NCBI RefSeq assembly: GCF_028372415.1
Contig: NC_092872.1
Location: forward strand, 91,866,575 to 91,930,574
From: Notamacropus eugenii
Taxonomy: Eukaryota; Chordata; Mammalia; Diprotodontia; Macropodidae
Direction: 5' to 3'
Length of the DNA stretch: 64,000 nucleotides
The position numbers and the translations under genes were made by a program. Under the pieces are notes generated by a model, which saw only the letters and a program-made list of their open reading frames with translations, made no database searches and was not told the DNA's origin. Of the stretch, positions 58,606-64,000 are shown one piece after another. Numbering within the stretch: the stretch's first letter is position 1; each line of letters begins with the position of its first letter.

Positions 58606-60004
58606 TCCTCAGTCATGACCAAAACTGACTCATTTCCTTGTCTCTTCATTTATCTCCCTTTGCTCACCTAATGTAAATTGCCTTTGGAACTCTATTACAA
58701 CCTAAATAGACCCACCACAGTTTCAATGGTCCTTTGTGTGGCCCACACTTTTGATTCCTTGGAGATTATGATATGCCATGAGTTGCAGCAATATAGAATC
58801 CCCAAAGGAATACTGGTATTAAAAAGACAAGATTTTGTTTCATAGAGATGCTTGGAGTCATTAAAAACACTGAGCTATTTGCAAATATCATCCAATATGG
58901 TTTTGGGCTTGGCTTTTTTTCATTTCTGTTCAATTCTGAGCTGAAGTCATCATCCATCATCAGTGTCCTTCCAAGCTACAGGTACTAAAAAAAAAAAAAA
59001 AAAAAAAAGCAGTCCCTTGGGCTATCTGCCCAATATTAATACACCATTTAAGTCAGACAACTTTTATCTACAAGATTTCTTCCTGTGGGTATACTTAGGC
59101 TAAACTCTTGAATGAATGTCTATCTCACTAGGAAATTCTGCAGTTTTCTATCTGGAAGACTTTGATGGCCAATTTTATAATGTCATACATTTGGAAACTT
59201 AGGCAAAAACATTCATTCTTAACTTTGTGCTCTTCTGCTTACAAGTCATCTTTCTACAGATCTTTTATCTCACCTTTAATAATTTCTAGATGATATGCAT
59301 TATACTTATGCCCTTTAAATTACTACCTTCAGAAGTATAGGGCTTCACTGAAGTACCTAAATCAAACTGAGAAAGTATATTTAAAAGTTGTGGTTTTATG
59401 AATTTTGAAAATACTCTCTACTGCAACATGGCTGAATGTCTTTACAAAGAGGCAGTTAGCTACCTAAACACTAATTGTGAACTTATGACAACAACAGATT
59501 GTATTGCTTTGGAAGTGTGACCTTATTGTATAATTCTGAGCCAACTCCACAGGGGGAAATATCCTCCTCAGTTAATTTTTTACAAGCATCTGAAACAGGA
59601 AACAGTTAAAAACTAGTATTAATATATAACAATAAAACAATACAAACTTGACTATCTGGTGTCTTTGAGAAATGACACCTTGGATAGCTGAGTATTCTGG
59701 ATAGTTAACCCTTTCAAACTCCTAATTTTTTTTTTGGAAAGAAATCTTTCTAAAATGTACTTTGTATCTCCATGCCTCCTTACACTGGGTTTGCCAAACC
59801 TCAGAAGTGAATAAATAATGAACAGTGAATCACTGTATTATTTTTATTGTATTATATGTAGCATTGTATTATATGCTACAATATAATGATACCTTTCATA
59901 ATACATTACATCCTTTGTCACACTCCGCCTGTGCAAAGTTATAGACATGGGAGATACAATGTAACATAAGTAGACCAGTCTGGTTGGAATACAGGAATAT
60001 AGAA
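58606..60004. other. BFAR intron 1, unidentified part with a poly(A) run
   Basis: An uninterrupted A-run lies at 58987-59008. No LINE or SINE body was recognised directly beside it. Otherwise nothing named. Confidence 0.5.
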
Positions 60005-60245
60005 TGTGTATGGAGAAGAGTCATGCGTAGTAACTCTGGAAGGACAAGCTGGAATTTTTTAAGTGCTTTAAATGTCAAATAAGTTTTAGTTGAACCTAGA
60101 AACAAGGGGGAGCCATATGAGGTTCTTGAGTAGGAGAAGGACATGATGAGACCTGTGCTTTAAGAATCTCAATCTGGCAACTGTATGTATGGGGGAGACT
60201 TGAGGCAGAAAACTCATTAGAAAATTTGCAATAATCCAGGTAATA
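60005..60245 (+). repeat. LINE2 fragment
   Basis: GGGGGAGCCATATGAGGTTC, TTGAGTAGGAGAAGGACATG and GAGACCTGTGCTTTAAGAAT. Confidence 0.75.
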
Positions 60246-60279
60246 AGCTAGGGTTCTTAACTGGAGTGGCAAAAAACCC

Positions 60280-60500
60280 TGGGTCTGAAGTAGGGAAGAC
60301 TTAAGCCTCAAATACTTACTACCTATGTAGTCCTGGGCAAGTTACTTAACTGCTGTCTACCTCAGTTTCCTCAACTGTAAAACAGGAATGTTATTAATCG
60401 CACCTACCTCTCACAGTTGTTAGAGGACTAAATGAGATAATATTTGTAGATATTAGCACTTAGCACACTGGCACAGAGTAGGTGCTAGAGAAATTCTTGT
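60280..60500 (+). repeat. tRNA-like/MIR-type SINE
   Basis: CTACCTCAGTTTCCTCAACT, GTTGTTAGAGGACTAAATGA and GGCACAGAGTAGGTGCTAGA. Confidence 0.8.
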
Positions 60501-60589
60501 TCCTTTCCGCTCATTCCCATTCAAGAGGCAATACTGTTTTTTTGTTGTTGTTTTTAAATTAAGTAGAAATAAGGAGTGAAAAAGAGTGG

Positions 60590-61020
60590 AGCTGTTGAAG
60601 ATAACTGCAAAATTATGAAGCTAGGTTACGGGAAGATTGGGAAGTAGGGGTAGTTTAGGAAGAAATATTGAGTTCTCTTTTGGAAAGGTTGGATTTCAGG
60701 TGTATATGGGAAATTCAGTTAAGCACTTACCATGTGTGCTAAATATTGAAAATCCAAAAACAAACAGAAAGCAGTCTCCAACCTCAACAGAATCATACTG
60801 GGAGAAATAAAACATAAAATAAATACAAAGTGACTGGGCAAGGTGAGAATCAGGAAAGGTCTCTTTTCTAAAGCCTTGAAGAGAGCTAAGGAAACAGATG
60901 AAGAACAAAGGAGCATTCTGGGCATGAGGGACAATGCAAGAGTTAATGGTAGGACTTTAGAAACAGAAAGTCGTGGAGAAGGACCAGGCAAAGAAGCTAC
61001 TTTTCTGGTAAATGAGGGAG
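60590..61020 (+). repeat. LINE2-like fragment
   Basis: AAGGTTGGATTTCAGGTGTA, AGGAGCATTCTGGGCATGAG and GGACAATGCAAGAGTTAATG fit internal L2. Confidence 0.55.
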
Positions 61021-61549
61021 AAAAATAGAAAAGTAGTCTGAAATCTAAGAGAAAAGGTCCCTTAGAAAAAAGGGAAGTGCCATGTCAATTGTATATAATC
61101 TCCTGACCTCCTAAAGTAACAAAAGAGTTAGAAATTAACTTGATTTTTTCCCTTTGATAGAAGGTGCTTAGACAGCATAAGCACTTTAGATTTCAACAGT
61201 TTCTTAAACTGAAAGTCCTCAGGCTTGGCAAACTATATTGCTACTTTATCACTCTCACCACTATTCATTATGTTTTTCTTCCTTGTCCACCTCCTTAATA
61301 CTCTTCAAAAGTGACGGTTAAATAAAAGTTAATCTCTGGTGCTTGAATATTTTTACCTCTTGCCTCAGCTTATACAAAATCTTGATCATCAGATTCTGTT
61401 AATTTTGTATAAACTGTTCATTCAAATTAATTCAAATTCAATAAACTGATTAAAAGCATGCTAAGTGGCTAATTACTGGGGGAAATGCTAAGTTTAAAGA
61501 CTACTGAATTATACAGACACTGGGGAAAAAAACAACACTGAAGTCAAGA

Positions 61550-61735
61550 AAAGAGGCAATTCTAGTCCTGGTTTTGACATTAGCCATGTGACCAAGGGCA
61601 AGTCATTTAAGTTATCTATATCTTAGATTCTATATATGTCAAATGGAAATAATATTTTTAAACCACCTTAGAATATTTTGAGGACAATACTTTAGGAAAC
61701 GTTATAGAAATGTAAACTATTGTTATGTCTCACCT
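61550..61735 (+). repeat. MIR-type SINE
   Basis: CCATGTGACCAAGGGCAAGT followed by CATTTAAGTTATC. The tail has GAGGACAATACTTTAGGAAA. Confidence 0.55.
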
Positions 61736-61794
61736 TTTAGGAAGAAAATTTATAGCTTCAATCTATCAGCTTCCCATTCTAGAGCATACAGACC

Positions 61795-62075
61795 CATCAA
61801 TCAATCAACATTTACTTAAAACCTCCTAAGTGCCAGGCAGTGTGCTAAGCCCTGAGGACACACAAAAAGAGGTGACAGTTTCTGCCCAGAGGGAGTTTAA
61901 TGAGGGGGACAATATGCAAGGCTATATACAGGATAAATAGGAAATACAGAATAAATAAGATGCAGGATAAATAGGAAATATTTAACAGAGAGAAGGCACT
62001 AGAATAAACAAGAGTTGGAAAAAGTTTCCGGTTAAAGATGAGATTTTAGCCAGGACCTAAAGGAAACCAGGAATT
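61795..62075 (+). repeat. LINE2 fragment
   Basis: CCTAAGTGCCAGGCAGTGTG, CTAAGCCCTGAGGACACAC and TTTTAGCCAGGACCTAAAGG; same part as at 16855-17058 plus 17665. Confidence 0.8.
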
Positions 62076-63139
62076 CTCACCAAAGCTGTGCCAACATTTT
62101 GCTTGATAAAAGAATATTTGACAGTTATATTAACATGGGAATCAATTAATGCCAAGAAGACAGCCTCAAAACAAAATGCAGTAACATCTGTGTTATCTGA
62201 CAACAAAAAAGGCACCATGACATAATCAAGCATTTAAAACACACATACCCCAGAGGACAGATTTGGCCCCTTCCCATCTAAACCAAACTGCAAAGCAATT
62301 ATTGTACAGATGGAAGAGAAAAAATGCCTTTCTTTATGAATTCTAAAACTGCTCCATGTGGAACACTAGCTCCAAGCCCAAGATGCAATTCAACAAACAT
62401 TTATTAGAAGTGTAGGTATTTGGCTAAGTGTGCTTGGATAATCTAAAAATGAGCATTTACAACACAAAAATTTTTAAATTCCTTACTATTAAAAGACCAC
62501 ATGTATCATTATATGCGAACTGTTGTGCAAAGAGCTACTGCTCTATTTTTAGTGTTCTTGTAATAGGAAATAAATGTATGGGGAAAGGATTGCTAGAGAA
62601 AAAGCAGTTGAAATCATAGTGCTGTGGGTACACTGCCTATAGATCCTGCAAGTTGGCCCTCTCTGTTTTTATAAATGCAAAGCAAGCTAATCAAAGTTCA
62701 AATGATTAACAACTTCCAAGCTCCATTTCCCACATTCAAATACACATATAGTTAGTTAGGCTGTTTTTTAATTCTCCAACCTGAAATATACACAATCCCC
62801 TCCCTCAGAAATGGGAGAGGTGGTCACTCTGGATTTTGGCTTTCTGCCTCAACTTTAAGGTCATAAACTGTTCCGTAAGAGTCCTTTGCTTTTTGATGAT
62901 GTGAGACAAAATAGTCATCACTTAAGAGACTCCAAGTTCTGATTCCATTTTTGGAAGCACTTACTCTATACTAAACACAAAGAAAAACATCAAAATGCTT
63001 CTGAAACAACAGTGAACTCAGCAACTCTCCTTAATTATTTTTAAATAGTGGTATTATTCCAAAACTGTAGCCTGTGTTCTAGACCTTTATCTTTAAATAT
63101 ATTTATGGCATACACAAAATGTCTTATGTTCTAATTGTC
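62076..63139. other. BFAR intron 1, unidentified part
   Basis: No repeat or gene that I can name. Confidence 0.45.
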
Positions 63140-63290
63140 TGTACCATTTTGTAGTATTTTATTATCTTCGTAGAGACCATAAGCTCCCTGAAGGCAAGGA
63201 TCTTATTTTGTACCTTTTTGTATCAAATTGTGTCTAGCACAAGCCGAACATTAGACTAAGTACCTGCTGATTCAACTGATACTGAGGGTC
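63140..63290 (+). repeat. LINE2 3' end, degraded
   Basis: GACCATAAGCTCCCTGAAGG and TTGTGTCTAGCACAAGCCG. Confidence 0.6.
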
Positions 63291-63779
63291 AGCTCTAGGC
63301 AAGACTCTGTTCGTAAGGAGATGGATCTTTTGCCATCGTTAGTACAAAGTATTAGTTTTATGGTCAATGTAGGTAGGGAGCTAAGAAATTAAAAAAGTAA
63401 AATTCCAGATTCCTCGTTTGTTTTTAAAAATATTTTGATAACTGTACTTGAATATAATTAGTTTCCTTTGCAATCGGTATTTTTTGTTACGCATTTTAAA
63501 ACACGATCTGGGAAGGGATCCGTGGGCTCCACCACACTGCCAAAGGGGTCCAAACACACAAAAAGGTTAAAATCCCCTGGACTAGATGATCTTTTAAGGC
63601 CCAGATTTAAGATTTCTCATAAGTGACAACAAGAAGAGACTTGAACAGTGGAAATACGCCACAGCGCAGCACAAGATTAACTGACAAGAGTGTTTCAGGA
63701 AATAAATTGATTCATTTGAGAGAATGACAGGCTAGAGGGGGTCATGGAAGGAATTCCCAGGGTTGGGTGGATTATATTC

Positions 63780-64000
63780 TGACTGCATTCGTGGCTGGCC
63801 TCTAGAGGAGCCGCAACAACATCCTGGAGATCACATCCCCAGGGCGTTCCGCCCCAACACCCGAAATAAGCCCCGAACAGGGTGCGGACGGCAGACGCCC
63901 TCCGGTTCTAGGCTTTAGTCCGGGAGATGTAACAGCTCCCTCGGAAGGGTCGGGGGGCCGTGACGTCATCACCCAAAGGGCTGGCCAATCGGCGCCTCGA
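63780..64000. promoter_or_regulatory. BFAR: CpG-rich promoter segment at the BFAR 5' side
   Basis: CpG density jumps here (GGCGTTCCGCCCC, GTGCGGACGGCAGACG, TCGGGGGGCCG). A consensus CRE, TGACGTCA, lies at 63961-63968 and a CCAAT box at 63985-63989. By synteny with human this is the BFAR/PARN shared promoter, giving BFAR leftward and PARN rightward. I could not fix BFAR exon 1: no strong donor is visible on the minus strand, so it may lie partly beyond the edge. Confidence 0.65.
63961..63968. promoter_or_regulatory. CRE/ATF site
   Basis: Perfect palindromic TGACGTCA in a CpG-rich context, 17 bases from a CCAAT box. Confidence 0.7.

Noticed and set aside
63780-64000. PARN exon 1
   Set aside because: Expected by synteny, but no start codon context or PARN reading is visible before the window ends.
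1-64000. Prokaryotic systems, CRISPR arrays, operons, tRNA or rRNA genes
   Set aside because: Base composition, introns and repeats are those of a mammal. The only tRNA-like parts are SINE heads without an intact cloverleaf.

Overview
The window is vertebrate nuclear DNA and most likely marsupial. It holds two multi-exon protein genes with GT-AG introns, CpG-rich promoters and AATAAA signals, in an AT-rich background full of interspersed repeats. The repeats point to a marsupial: L1 elements whose 5' end carries the AAGATGGTGGAGTAG motif, half-LINE (HAL1-type) copies that carry ORF1 only, an RTE/BovB-type LINE tail, many tRNA-like SINEs whose 3' end matches that tail, and many L2 and MIR copies. 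I cannot name the species from sequence alone.

Layout. Positions 1 to about 26,000 are intergenic and I find no gene there. They contain an inverted duplicate near the left edge, an RTE/BovB tail next to a solo LTR, L2 sequence, a short L1 with perfect 15-bp target-site duplications, a full-length 2.9-kb HAL1-type element with perfect 14-bp duplications, an antisense L1 with a large ORF2 deletion, a HAL1 3' fragment with 16-bp duplications inside an L2, a foldback (inverted arms around a purine tract), an L1 interrupted by a solo LTR, and an L2 split by a nest of an L1 and an LTR-like segment.

Positions 26,158-38,451 (+ strand) are PLA2G10, a secreted phospholipase A2 of group X. Its four coding exons join in phase to 147 residues, and the mature part is 123 residues with all catalytic residues and 16 cysteines. 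Positions 50,881-41,901 (- strand) are BFAR, an ER-membrane E3 ligase and apoptosis regulator. Its seven coding exons join to 445 residues with a RING domain, a SAM domain and membrane segments. The two genes converge, with poly(A) signals about 2.35 kb apart. From 50,954 to the right edge the window is BFAR intron 1 plus its 5' region, ending in a CpG-rich segment with a consensus CRE and a CCAAT box. The order PLA2G10-BFAR, tail to tail, matches human 16p13, where PARN lies head-to-head with BFAR. This suggests that the right edge is the shared BFAR/PARN promoter, although no PARN exon is visible.

The two genes do not form a pathway. One acts on extracellular phospholipids and the other on ER stress and apoptosis. 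The most interesting leads are the intact half-LINE, the RTE tail/SINE tail match, the foldback, and an unrecognised 101-codon open frame with its own AATAAA in BFAR intron 4, which can be read either as a retrocopy or as an in-phase alternative last exon.
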